In this document: positions 1-5,433 of the stretch, one piece after another
Position numbering within the stretch: the stretch's first letter is position 1
Layout of the letters: every line of letters begins with the position of its first letter
NCBI RefSeq assembly: GCF_011395035.1
Contig: NZ_CP024770.1
Coordinates: 1,291,203-1,297,287 of the forward strand
Length of the DNA stretch: 6,085 nucleotides
From: Pantoea cypripedii
GTDB lineage: Bacteria > Pseudomonadota > Gammaproteobacteria > Enterobacterales > Enterobacteriaceae
Direction of reading: 5' to 3'
The notes under the pieces: generated by a model
Told to the model about the DNA's origin: nothing
What the model saw: the letters and a program-made list of their open reading frames with translations, nothing else
Databases searched by the model: none
Made by a program: the position numbers and the translations under genes

Positions 1-12
1 CCCTATCGGGTC
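1..12. repeat. Left terminal direct repeat (putative attachment-site core)
   Basis: CCCTATCGGGTC is repeated exactly at 6074-6085. On the minus strand it reads GAC CCG ATA GGG, the codons for Asp-Pro-Ile-Gly. In the right copy these belong to a real Rhs frame. Here the same minus-strand frame runs back only to a TAA at 43-45 and contains no ATG, GTG or TTG, so at this end the codons are not part of an intact gene inside the window. This fits the left junction left by site-specific integration. Confidence 0.75.
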
Positions 13-18
13 ATAGGG
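1..18. other. Recombination core: inverted 6-bp arms around a 6-bp spacer
   Basis: CCCTAT (1-6), CGGGTC (7-12) and ATAGGG (13-18) form a perfect inverted repeat with a 6-bp centre. This is the geometry of the inner part of Xer/dif-type sites, where two recombinase monomers bind the arms and strands exchange across a 6-8 bp centre. The right end has the first arm and the centre, but the window stops before any second arm. Joining the right end to the left end in a circle would recreate the complete 18-bp core, so this is the predicted attP. The role is inferred from symmetry and position. Confidence 0.6.
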
Positions 19-212
19 ACGATTCCGGTGCCATCGTACTTTTTAATGCAGTTAACCTGCTGATGTCATTGCTTTTTCTCAGCCAGCTTTTCCCGCTTTC
101 AGCTGCCCATTAACACGATGACCCGACGCGCATTTTAGCCCCGCGCGCTACCGCCCCGCCGTGACCGTCGCCGTCTGCACCCCTTCATATTACCCGCCAG
201 CCTCTGACCGGC

Positions 213-256
213 AACCCGTGCACGGCGTGCAGCTTGCTGTGCGCCGGGCACGGGTT
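213..256. repeat. Strong 44-nt imperfect hairpin
   Basis: AACCCGTGC (213-221) pairs perfectly with GCACGGGTT (248-256). After one A/G mismatch the stem continues as C223-G246 and then GGCGTGCAG (224-232) with CTGTGCGCC (237-245), including two G-T wobbles, closed by the tetraloop CTTG (233-236). No T tract follows on either strand, so it is not a typical intrinsic terminator. It could be a structured RNA, a replication single-strand signal or a protein-binding site. Confidence 0.55.
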
Positions 257-456
257 CTGCGGGTGCGGGCGGCACAGAGCCCGCTGGCGACGCCTGCGGC
301 GCCCGGATTCTCCGGCGGTGGAAGGGATGACGGTTTTGCATGACCACCCCGGACCGGGGCGGGGGCGGAGACTGGCGGCGGCGGGAACGGGCAACGCAGT
401 GCCCGCCGACGCAGCCAGACGCAGCGGGCGGGCATAACGCCTTTCAGCGGAGGCCG

Positions 457-684
457 TCAGGCCGACTTCCCTTTTGCTTTTTCATACCGGCCGCACCGGC
501 AGCGAACCGCCAGGGAGGGCGGCACACCCGCTGCCGCCTGCGGGGGCGCCAGCCATAACGCGGATTGCACGAAGACGGCCCGCGCAGCAGGGGCGGGCCA
601 GACAATGACGCCGGGCGGGACGACTGCGTGTAATCCCCCCGCGTTATGGTGAACGGCCGGTCGGCCGTTTACCCCCGCACGCAC
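457..684 (-). CDS. Possible 75-residue hypothetical protein (doubtful)
   Basis: A minus-strand frame with a GTG start at 684 and stop at 457-459 would give 75 residues, with an Ala/Val/Pro-rich middle (AVFVQSALWLAPPQAAAGVP) and a basic end (RCRCGRYEKAKGKSA). The wording reminds me of short hypothetical proteins annotated in enterobacterial islands and P4-like satellites, but I cannot assign it to a family. Against it: no good ribosome binding site is evident, the 648-673 palindrome lies inside its first codons, and protein-like wording continues downstream only after changing frame. It may be a decayed gene or a structured RNA that happens to be open in this frame. Confidence 0.22.
   Translation of the reverse strand: MRAGVNGRPAVHHNAGGLHAVVPPGVIVWPAPAARAVFVQSALWLAPPQAAAGVPPSLAVRCRCGRYEKAKGKSA
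518..538. repeat. 7-bp perfect inverted repeat (small hairpin)
   Basis: GGCGGCA (518-524) and TGCCGCC (532-538) can pair around a 7-nt loop. It has no T tract and lies in the GC-rich non-coding region. In such GC-rich sequence a stem of this size may occur by chance. Confidence 0.4.
553..649. repeat. 11-bp inverted repeat pair containing CATAACGC
   Basis: CCATAACGCGG at 553-563 is repeated in inverted form as CCGCGTTATGG at 639-649, 75 bp apart. The inner octamer CATAACGC also occurs at 433-440, giving three copies within about 220 bp of non-coding sequence. A fourth lies at 1091-1098 inside the recombinase gene. Repeated short motifs beside a hairpin-rich region suggest binding sites for the element's initiator or recombinase, but no known binding motif is matched. 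Confidence 0.45.
648..673. repeat. 26-bp imperfect palindrome, GGTGAACGGCCG / CGGCCGTTTACC
   Basis: The arms 648-659 and 662-673 match at 11 of 12 positions around a 2-bp centre. It sits about 90 bp beyond the recombinase stop codon on the transcript side. No T run follows in the minus-strand direction, so a classical terminator is unlikely. The outer half-sites GGTGAAC/GGTAAAC resemble the GGTGAACA-type sites I recall for the P4 alpha primase-helicase, but a single resemblance is weak evidence. Confidence 0.45.
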
Positions 685-764
685 GGCACCTGATGACGGG
701 CAGATCGCGCCACGGAAGGCGCGCTCTGCCGTGCGCCGCGCCCGGCGGCCTCACGGGCTGCGGG

Positions 765-1778
765 CTACTGCTCCGGGCCGTCCGCCTTTTTCCGCCGCGT
801 TCGCTTACGCTCTGCCGGATGCGTTTTCTCATGTACCTTTTGCAGATGACCGATGGCCACCCGCGTGTACACCTGCGTCGTCTCCAGCTTCTCATGACCC
901 AGGATGGCCTGGATGTGCCGCGTGTCCGCCCCGTTCTCCAGCATCTGCGTCGCCATGCTGTGCCGGAACAGGTGGCACGCACCGGGCCTGTCCACGCTGC
1001 CCCGCCCGCGCAGGCTCTTTCCCGCCAGCCACGTCAGCGTCCCCGGCTTCAGCCCCGTTCCGCGCTGGCTCACGAACAGGTGCCCGCTGTCATAACGCTG
1101 CGTCAGGCGCGGCCGCACCGTGTCGAGGTAACGCGCCAGCCACGCCAGCGCACGCTGACCCACCGGCACCACCCGCGCCTTTCCCCCCTTGCCGTTACGC
1201 ACGTACACCGCGCCGCGCGCCGCGTCCACGTCGCTTAACCGCAGCCCGGCCAGCTCCGCACGCCGTATCCCCGTGCTCCAGAACAGCTCCAGTATCGCCC
1301 GGTTGCGCAGGCCCAGCGGCGTACCCGCATCCGGGCTCTGCAACACCTGCAACGTCTCCGCCTCGCTGAGCACCTGCGCCGGAAGCGGCCTGTCCGCTTT
1401 CGGCAGCGTCAGCTGGTCGGCCGGGTTGTAGAGGATGACGTGGCGCTTCAGCAGCCAGCGGAACAGCATCCTGATGGACGACAGCCTGGCGTGCTGTCCG
1501 CCCGCCGTCAGCCCTCTGCCGTCCGCCCGCCGGTAGCCGCACAGCCACCGCTGGTACGCTTCCAGCGCCGCCAGGCTCACCTGCGCCGCGTATCGGATGC
1601 TGCGCGCTTCGCACCACGCCACGAACGGCAGCAGCCGCTCGCGGTAGCCCTCCGTCGTGCGCGGGCTGTGTCCCGTGGCGGCAAGATGCATCAGCCACTC
1701 GTCCGCCTGCTGGCGCAGCGTCCGGGTCTGGCGGCTGAGGTACAGGCTTTCCGGCGATGGCGGAAGGGGTTTGGTCAT
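765..1778 (-). CDS. Tyrosine recombinase / integrase (XerC/D-like)
   Basis: A 337-residue site-specific recombinase that would cut and rejoin DNA through a covalent 3'-phosphotyrosine, integrating and excising the element. Residues about 20-120 form the N-terminal SAM-like core-binding domain (HSPRTTEGYRERLLPFVAW); about 130-315 form the catalytic domain. All six expected catalytic positions are present: Arg172 (STGIRRAEL), Lys197 (NGKGGK), His269 and Arg272 (HLFRHSMATQML), His295 (LGH) and Tyr304 (TQVYTRV). The length is slightly above XerC/XerD because of a basic tail (RKRTRRKK near 325-331). The ATG at 1778 has only a modest AGGA (1791-1788), 9 nt upstream. It lies 83 nt downstream of the primase gene on the same strand and is probably co-transcribed with it. 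There is no excisionase gene nearby; Xer-like enzymes on small elements often work without one. Recombinase class is certain; use of the terminal repeats is inferred. Confidence 0.95.
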   Translation of the reverse strand: MTKPLPPSPESLYLSRQTRTLRQQADEWLMHLAATGHSPRTTEGYRERLLPFVAWCEARSIRYAAQVSLAALEAYQRWLCGYRRADGRGLTAGGQHARLSSIRMLFRWLLKRHVILYNPADQLTLPKADRPLPAQVLSEAETLQVLQSPDAGTPLGLRNRAILELFWSTGIRRAELAGLRLSDVDAARGAVYVRNGKGGKARVVPVGQRALAWLARYLDTVRPRLTQRYDSGHLFVSQRGTGLKPGTLTWLAGKSLRGRGSVDRPGACHLFRHSMATQMLENGADTRHIQAILGHEKLETTQVYTRVAIGHLQKVHEKTHPAERKRTRRKKADGPEQ

Positions 1779-1861
1779 GATGCGGCATCCTGCGTCTGTG
1801 ATGTGATGTTTCTCTTAAGGCCGGAACCGCGCGTCTGCCGCTGCCCCGGCCGCCTGTCTGC

Positions 1862-4639
1862 TCAGCCCTGCGGCGGTGCGCCCTGCGCCGGGTTTTCCTC
1901 ACCCGGCCGCCCGCCGTCCGCGCCCCGGCCGGGGGCCGCCTGCCCGCCGCCTGACCCCGGCCGGGCGGCATCGTACTGCGGGTCGATAAGCCCGCACAGG
2001 TGCGCACCGCCGCCATCATCACCGTCGAACAGCAGCTCGTACACGAACGTCAGCCCGCGCCGGTGCAGCAGCAGGTACTCCAGCTCAGCCAGCCGCGCCA
2101 GATGCACCTTCAGCTGGGTGTCGCCCCACCGCACCGCGTCGCGCAGCTGTTTACGCGTGAACAGCCTCTCCCGCCGCGGCTGCCCGCTCTGCGCCACCCA
2201 CGCCTGTATCAGCATCAGCAGCCTGCGCGTCTGCGGCGGCATCTCGTCCAGCGTCCGCCCCAGCACCTCATGCGCCAGCCGGTTCGCCAGCACGATGTCC
2301 TCCCGCGTCACCTCGATATACTCCAGCACCTCCCCGCGATGCTCAGCGGTTTTCACCTCCCGCTGGTACTGGTGCAGCAGCGTCACCGCCTGGATAAGCG
2401 TCAGGTACTTCATGTGGTCGCGCCGGGTGCGCGTTTTGTCAGACATGAACGTTAACTGACTGGCGAACGGGTTCACCACCTTCAGCGGTCTCAGCAGCCG
2501 CTGCGCGTGCTGATGCCGCCGCGTGACGTGCGTTTTTTCGCTGCGCATCAGCAGCCCTGCCAGCGTCTGCGCGTGGCGCTGCATCGCGTGGATGGCTTCG
2601 GTCTGCTCCCGCGACTCGTTCACCGTCAGCACCAGGCAGCGGTTCAGCAGCTCCTCGTCCACGTCGATGGCCGTGGTGGTCAGCATCAGCATCACCGGGC
2701 CTTTCACCCGGTACTGCTTTGTCACCAGGTTGCCGGTCGCCTCGTCCTTGCCGGTGCTGGCGATGGTCAGCTCGCCGTCGCTCTGCAACAGCTTCAGCGC
2801 ATACGCCGCCTGCCGCACCCCTTCTTCTTCCGCTATCGCCAGGATTTTATGTTGCAGGTTCGTCTCGCCGAGATAGAACAGGCTCTGCCCGGTCATCGCG
2901 CTGTACTGCATCCGTTCCTCCTCCGGCATCAGCCCCAGCACCGCCTCCATCAGGCTGGACTTGCCCGCCGCCGACGACGACTGGATAAGCACCGCCAGCG
3001 GCCGCTCCAGCCTGCGCGACGTGGCCGCCAGATAGGCCGCGAACAGGTTGCCGGATTCACCCACCACCCCGCACGCCGCCAGGTCCGCCGTGATGCGCCC
3101 GGCCAGGTCCGGGTCACGCAGCAGCGCCAGCGCATCCGCCCGCTCCGCCTCCGTCATCTCCGGCGCGTCGCTGCCCGGCTCCGGCTGCGCCGGGAGGGTG
3201 TCCAGCGCCAGCCACACCCGGCCCAGCCCGCGCCTGACGTCGCTTTCCGCCAGCCCGGTCTCCGCCGCCGCCATCCGCGCCCAGCCCGCACGCGAGCGCG
3301 CGCTCATCAGGTCCAGACCGTCCGCGAACACCGTACCGCTTTCCCGGTCCGACAGCTGCACGCTGACCTTCATCACCGCCGCGCCCGGTTTCACCTGCGC
3401 CAGCCCCCGCACCCGCCACTGCTGCGACCCCAGGCTGACGGTCACCTCACCCGCCCCGCCGTGCTCCACCACCACGCCCGGCTCCGCTGGCGCGGCTGAG
3501 GCGGGAGCCGGTTCCGGCATCGCGGACGGCGGCACGCTCACCGCCTCACCCATCGGCTGCGCCGACTCCGTCAGCAGACCGAACGCCCGCTCCGGCTCCG
3601 CCACCTGGCACAGATACCCGTTCGCATCCATGCCCGGCGGGAACACCACCCGGAAGGCGGCTATCTGCATCGCGGCCAGCTCCGCCGCCAGCCTCACCGC
3701 CGCATCGTTGCCCGCCGCGTCATTGTCGAAGGCGATAAGCACCTGCCGGATGCCGTGCGCCGTGAAGGCCCGCCGGTGGTCCGGGGTGAAGCCGTTCACG
3801 CCGTACGCCGCCGTGACGTGGCGGCAGCCCGCCACCCAGAACGACATCGCATCGATCAGCGATTCGCACAGCACCACCACCGGCGAACTGACCAGCGCCT
3901 GCCCGTTCCACACCCCCTGATGCGCGCCGGGCAGGTACAGGTGCAGCGGCGTGCCTTTGCGCAGCCGGTCGGTGATTTTGCGCCCGTACATCTCCAGCAC
4001 CTGGCCGTTCACATCCACAACCGGCACGACCAGCGAACCGGCGAAGTGTTCGTGCCCCGAGTCGCGCAGGATGCCGAGCCGCTGAAGCCGCGCCCGGACC
4101 TGTTCACCCGCCTTCAGCTTTTTCTCCGGCAGGCGGTAGCCCAGCGTGCGGCTGGCGAAGCCTAACCGGAACTGCGCGACTAACTCAGGATGGTTCAGGC
4201 GGCGCTTTTCCAGGTAGGCGATGGCTTCCGGCGCGTTCAGCAGCGTGTGATGGTAGAAGTTCACCACCCGCTCAAGCAGCGCCTGGCGGCCCGCCCCGTC
4301 CTCCGCGAGCATGTCCGGCTCGTCCTGCGTCACCAGCGGCACCACGGCGGGGTTCTCACCCAGTTCCGCACGCAGCCGCTCCGCCGCCTTACGCAGGCTC
4401 AGCCCCTCGGTTTTCATCAGCCAGTCCAGCACCGAGCCGCCCGCGCCGCAGCCGAAGCAGTGGAACAGGTTTTTCGCCGGGGTGATAACGCAGGACGGCG
4501 TCTTTTCATCGTGGAACGGGCACAGCGTCACCAGGTCCTTACCCCGCCTGAACAGCTGCCGCCCCTGCGCCTGCGCCAAGCCCGCCAGGGGCACCGCCTG
4601 TTTCAGATGCTGCAACTCCGTTTCTGCGATGCGCGCCAT
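1862..4639 (-). CDS. DnaG-type primase fused to P-loop helicase-like ATPase
   Basis: A 925-residue replication protein that would lay down primers and unwind DNA for the element. The N-terminus is a CHC2 zinc-binding domain (Cys40, His43, Cys61, Cys64; LCPFHDEKTP and HCFGCGAGGSVLDWL). A TOPRIM fold follows, with Glu259 in VVLCESLIDAMSFW and the acidic pair Asp305/Asp307 in IAFDNDAAG. A Pro/Ala-rich linker lies near 362-390. The C-terminal half has an atypical P-loop, SSSAAGKSS (554-562), lacking the usual first Gly; an acidic Walker B-like strand (ILAIAEEEG, 599-607); and a putative arginine finger in DEELLNRC (Arg667). Residues about 815-870 look like a winged helix, and the tail after 872 is Gly/Pro-rich. 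The domain order recalls P4 alpha-like satellite replication proteins without close identity. The ATG at 4639 follows AAGGGG (4652-4647) with 7 nt spacing. It heads the minus-strand operon under the divergent control region. Confidence 0.9.
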   Translation of the reverse strand: MARIAETELQHLKQAVPLAGLAQAQGRQLFRRGKDLVTLCPFHDEKTPSCVITPAKNLFHCFGCGAGGSVLDWLMKTEGLSLRKAAERLRAELGENPAVVPLVTQDEPDMLAEDGAGRQALLERVVNFYHHTLLNAPEAIAYLEKRRLNHPELVAQFRLGFASRTLGYRLPEKKLKAGEQVRARLQRLGILRDSGHEHFAGSLVVPVVDVNGQVLEMYGRKITDRLRKGTPLHLYLPGAHQGVWNGQALVSSPVVVLCESLIDAMSFWVAGCRHVTAAYGVNGFTPDHRRAFTAHGIRQVLIAFDNDAAGNDAAVRLAAELAAMQIAAFRVVFPPGMDANGYLCQVAEPERAFGLLTESAQPMGEAVSVPPSAMPEPAPASAAPAEPGVVVEHGGAGEVTVSLGSQQWRVRGLAQVKPGAAVMKVSVQLSDRESGTVFADGLDLMSARSRAGWARMAAAETGLAESDVRRGLGRVWLALDTLPAQPEPGSDAPEMTEAERADALALLRDPDLAGRITADLAACGVVGESGNLFAAYLAATSRRLERPLAVLIQSSSAAGKSSLMEAVLGLMPEEERMQYSAMTGQSLFYLGETNLQHKILAIAEEEGVRQAAYALKLLQSDGELTIASTGKDEATGNLVTKQYRVKGPVMLMLTTTAIDVDEELLNRCLVLTVNESREQTEAIHAMQRHAQTLAGLLMRSEKTHVTRRHQHAQRLLRPLKVVNPFASQLTFMSDKTRTRRDHMKYLTLIQAVTLLHQYQREVKTAEHRGEVLEYIEVTREDIVLANRLAHEVLGRTLDEMPPQTRRLLMLIQAWVAQSGQPRRERLFTRKQLRDAVRWGDTQLKVHLARLAELEYLLLHRRGLTFVYELLFDGDDGGGAHLCGLIDPQYDAARPGSGGGQAAPGRGADGGRPGEENPAQGAPPQG

Positions 4640-4646
4640 AGAACTG

Positions 4647-4652
4647 CCCCTT
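4647..4652 (-). promoter_or_regulatory. Ribosome binding site of the primase-helicase gene
   Basis: AAGGGG on the minus strand, 7 nt before the ATG at 4639. It supports this start, and the zinc-finger domain begins only 40 residues in, as in DnaG-type proteins. Confidence 0.6.
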
Positions 4653-4660
4653 TTAAAACC

Positions 4661-4689
4661 TTGTCAATGTCCTGTATGGATATTATTAT
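4661..4689 (+). promoter_or_regulatory. Promoter for the repressor gene
   Basis: TTGTCA (4661-4666) and TATTAT (4684-4689) are separated by 17 bp, close to a sigma-70 consensus. Transcription would start near 4696, giving a leader of about 45 nt before the ATG at 4740. The -10 box lies in the spacer of the 4672-4702 inverted repeat, so repressor bound there would block it. This suggests autoregulation. Confidence 0.65.
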
Positions 4690-4702
4690 ATGCTCCATAC
4701 AG
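4672..4702. promoter_or_regulatory. Operator: perfect 9-bp inverted repeat over both promoters
   Basis: CTGTATGGA (4672-4680) and TCCATACAG (4694-4702) are perfect inverted copies separated by a 13-bp AT-rich spacer that carries the -10 boxes of both divergent promoters. It sits between the repressor gene and the primase-recombinase operon, where a lambda-Cro-like or satellite repressor operator is expected. Binding by the adjacent Xre protein is inferred. The CTGT ends recall LexA half-sites, but the half-sites are too far apart for a LexA box. Confidence 0.7.
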
Positions 4703-4715
4703 AACACTCAGTCAA
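4685..4715 (-). promoter_or_regulatory. Promoter for the primase-recombinase operon
   Basis: On the minus strand TTGACT (4715-4710) is followed after 19 bp by a consensus TATAAT (4690-4685). The spacing is longer than the optimal 17, so the promoter may be weak or need help; CATATA, two bases earlier, gives 17 bp spacing. Transcription would start near 4678. The -10 overlaps that of the opposite promoter and lies between the operator arms. Confidence 0.55.
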
Positions 4716-4728
4716 GTCCGTTCAGAAC

Positions 4729-4736
4729 AGGAGGGG
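4729..4736 (+). promoter_or_regulatory. Ribosome binding site deciding the repressor start
   Basis: AGGAGGGG lies directly before the ATG at 4740. It is the strongest Shine-Dalgarno in this region and favours 4740 over the in-frame ATG at 4776, which has only CAGGGA well upstream, and over upstream ATGs lying inside the opposite-strand primase gene. Confidence 0.75.
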
Positions 4737-4739
4737 ATA

Positions 4740-5108
4740 ATGGAGGTCATCACGATTACTCAGGGAACATTCTGGATGAGCTTCTCCGCCCGTTTTCTTC
4801 TGCTGCGTAAGCAGCACGGACTGACCCAGCCGCAGATGGCCGATAAGGTCGGGATACATTTAACCCAGGTCCGCCGCTATGAGTCCGGCGAGACCCAGCC
4901 CTCTCTGGATATTCTCAAGCGCATCGCCGTGACCTTTAACGTCTCCGCCGACTGGCTGATATTTGAGGAAGGCGAGCGCGAACCGCAGGACGAGCTGAAG
5001 CTGAAGTTTGAGGCGGTGAAGCAGATGGATGAGGACGAACAGAAGTCGATCACGTCGATACTTGACGCGATGATACTGAAGCATCAGGCAAAGCGCCTGC
5101 TGGGCTGA
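4740..5108 (+). CDS. Xre/Cro-family transcriptional repressor
   Basis: A 122-residue DNA-binding protein. Residues about 14-74 form an HTH_3 domain: the helices in LTQPQMADKVGIHLTQVRRYE carry the turn and recognition helix, followed by the family-typical SGETQPSLDILKRIAVTFNVSADWLIF. The C-terminal part (about 80-122; KFEAVKQMDEDEQKSITSIL) is charged and helical and probably mediates dimerisation. No peptidase or other effector domain is present, so it is a short Cro/CI-like regulator without a self-cleavage module. It is transcribed away from the primase-recombinase operon across a 100-bp region with overlapping promoters and a perfect inverted repeat. This suggests that it represses that operon and itself, keeping the element quiescent. 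The start at 4740 is set by a strong ribosome site. How it is induced is not visible. Confidence 0.92.
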   Translation: MEVITITQGTFWMSFSARFLLLRKQHGLTQPQMADKVGIHLTQVRRYESGETQPSLDILKRIAVTFNVSADWLIFEEGEREPQDELKLKFEAVKQMDEDEQKSITSILDAMILKHQAKRLLG

Positions 5109-5120
5109 GCCTGTTTTAGC

Positions 5121-5159
5121 GCGGTGACCGAGGGTTGCACCCCTCCGCCACCGCTCACC
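5121..5159 (+). other. Possible structured leader upstream of the SymE-like gene
   Basis: The 76-nt gap between the repressor and the SymE-like gene contains GAGGG (5130-5134) pairing with CCCTC (5141-5145), flanked by GGTGA (5123-5127) and TCACC (5155-5159). These could fold as nested stems just before the GAGG ribosome site at 5173-5176. In E. coli, symE is controlled by the cis-antisense RNA SymR; a comparable RNA control here is possible, but no antisense promoter can be shown. Confidence 0.35.
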
Positions 5160-5184
5160 ACGGCAACTAAGCGAGGTAGTTATC

Positions 5185-5391
5185 ATGGCTGGACACGATG
5201 GTAAGCCAGAAGGGAAGATTTCCAAAACGGAACGGCGCTGCATTGTGGGCTACCGCCCAAAGGGCGGTGACCGCAGCACGCCGCAGCTCAGCATCGCGGG
5301 CAGGTGGCTGGCCGAGGCGGGGTTTGAGACCGGACAGGCGGTCACCGTCCGGGTGGAGGCGGGCTGTCTTACCCTGACGGCGGGCGGCTAA
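5185..5391 (+). CDS. SymE-family small toxin-like protein
   Basis: A 68-residue protein. Residues about 18-65 read like the SymE core: a CIVGYRPKGGDR stretch, then STPQLSIAGRWLAEAGFETG and QAVTVRVEAGCLTLT, comparable to the E. coli pattern of P.I.LKGQWLE.AGF.TG..V.V.V..GCIVLT. SymE has an AbrB-like fold; in E. coli it is an SOS-induced protein linked to RNA cleavage or nucleoid effects and repressed by the antisense RNA SymR. This version is much shorter than the 113-residue E. coli protein and ends right after the core. The start has GAGG (5173-5176) 8 nt upstream. It follows the repressor on the same strand and may share its transcript, ending at the terminator just after its TAA. I recall SymE-like genes as frequent neighbours of rhs loci. 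Family membership is likely; toxicity is not shown. Confidence 0.78.
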   Translation: MAGHDGKPEGKISKTERRCIVGYRPKGGDRSTPQLSIAGRWLAEAGFETGQAVTVRVEAGCLTLTAGG

Positions 5392-5395
5392 TAAA

Positions 5396-5431
5396 AAAGC
5401 CGGAAGGATCATTCAGATCGCTTCCGGCTTT
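5396..5431. terminator. Bidirectional intrinsic terminator
   Basis: AAAGCCGGAAG (5396-5406) pairs with CTTCCGGCTTT (5421-5431). The stem extends inward through GATC (5407-5410) with GATC (5416-5419) around loop ATTCA, with G5420 bulged. T-rich stretches follow in both directions: TTTATTT on the plus strand, and TTTTTTATT on the minus strand. It lies 2 bp from the immunity stop codon and right after the SymE-like stop, so it would end both convergent transcripts. Confidence 0.88.
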
Positions 5432-5433
5432 AT

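Larger units (their letters stand above)
19..764. other. GC-rich, hairpin-dense region, mostly non-coding
   Basis: No convincing protein gene is visible across these roughly 750 bases, which lie between the left end and the 3' end of the recombinase gene. Positions 19-130 are less GC-rich, with several T runs. From 130 to 760 the sequence is strongly GC-rich and full of inverted repeats: a 44-nt hairpin at 213-256, CCCCGG-A-CCGGGG near 346-358, a 7-bp stem at 518-538, an 11-bp inverted pair at 553-563 and 639-649, and a 26-bp palindrome at 648-673. Short minus-strand frames with protein-like composition occur, but they break into different frames. Plausible roles are a replication origin, accessory recombinase sites or a structured RNA. 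None of these can be proven here. Confidence 0.6.

Noticed and set aside
120..126. GACCCGA as a third, partial copy of the terminal repeat (inverted)
   Set aside because: Only 7 of 12 bases match, which is easily expected by chance in this composition.
1195..2022. Minus-strand 275-codon frame across the primase-recombinase junction
   Set aside because: It is an out-of-frame reading of the primase tail and recombinase start, low in complexity and without any domain.
1440..2459. Plus-strand open frame of 339 codons, and others at 693-1238, 731-1369, 2507-3499, 3048-3920 and 3755-4165
   Set aside because: They lie opposite the recombinase and primase genes, have the Arg/Pro/Ser-rich composition of antisense frames in GC-rich DNA, and show no recognisable domain.
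4672..4702. LexA (SOS) box suggested by the CTGTAT and ATACAG ends
   Set aside because: LexA sites need CTGT and ACAG separated by about 8 bp. Here the half-sites are more than 20 bp apart, so a repressor operator fits better.
5062..5090. TTGACG as the -35 of a separate promoter for the SymE-like gene
   Set aside because: No -10-like sequence lies at 16-18 bp spacing, and the site is inside the repressor coding sequence.
4311..5108. Long 265-codon version of the repressor
   Set aside because: The first 143 codons are antisense to the primase gene and cross both promoters. The helix-turn-helix protein starts cleanly at 4740 behind a strong ribosome site.
4860..5412. Minus-strand frames opposite the repressor and SymE-like genes (4860-5243 and 5167-5412)
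   Set aside because: No domain and no ribosome site. The plus-strand frames there have clear family signatures.
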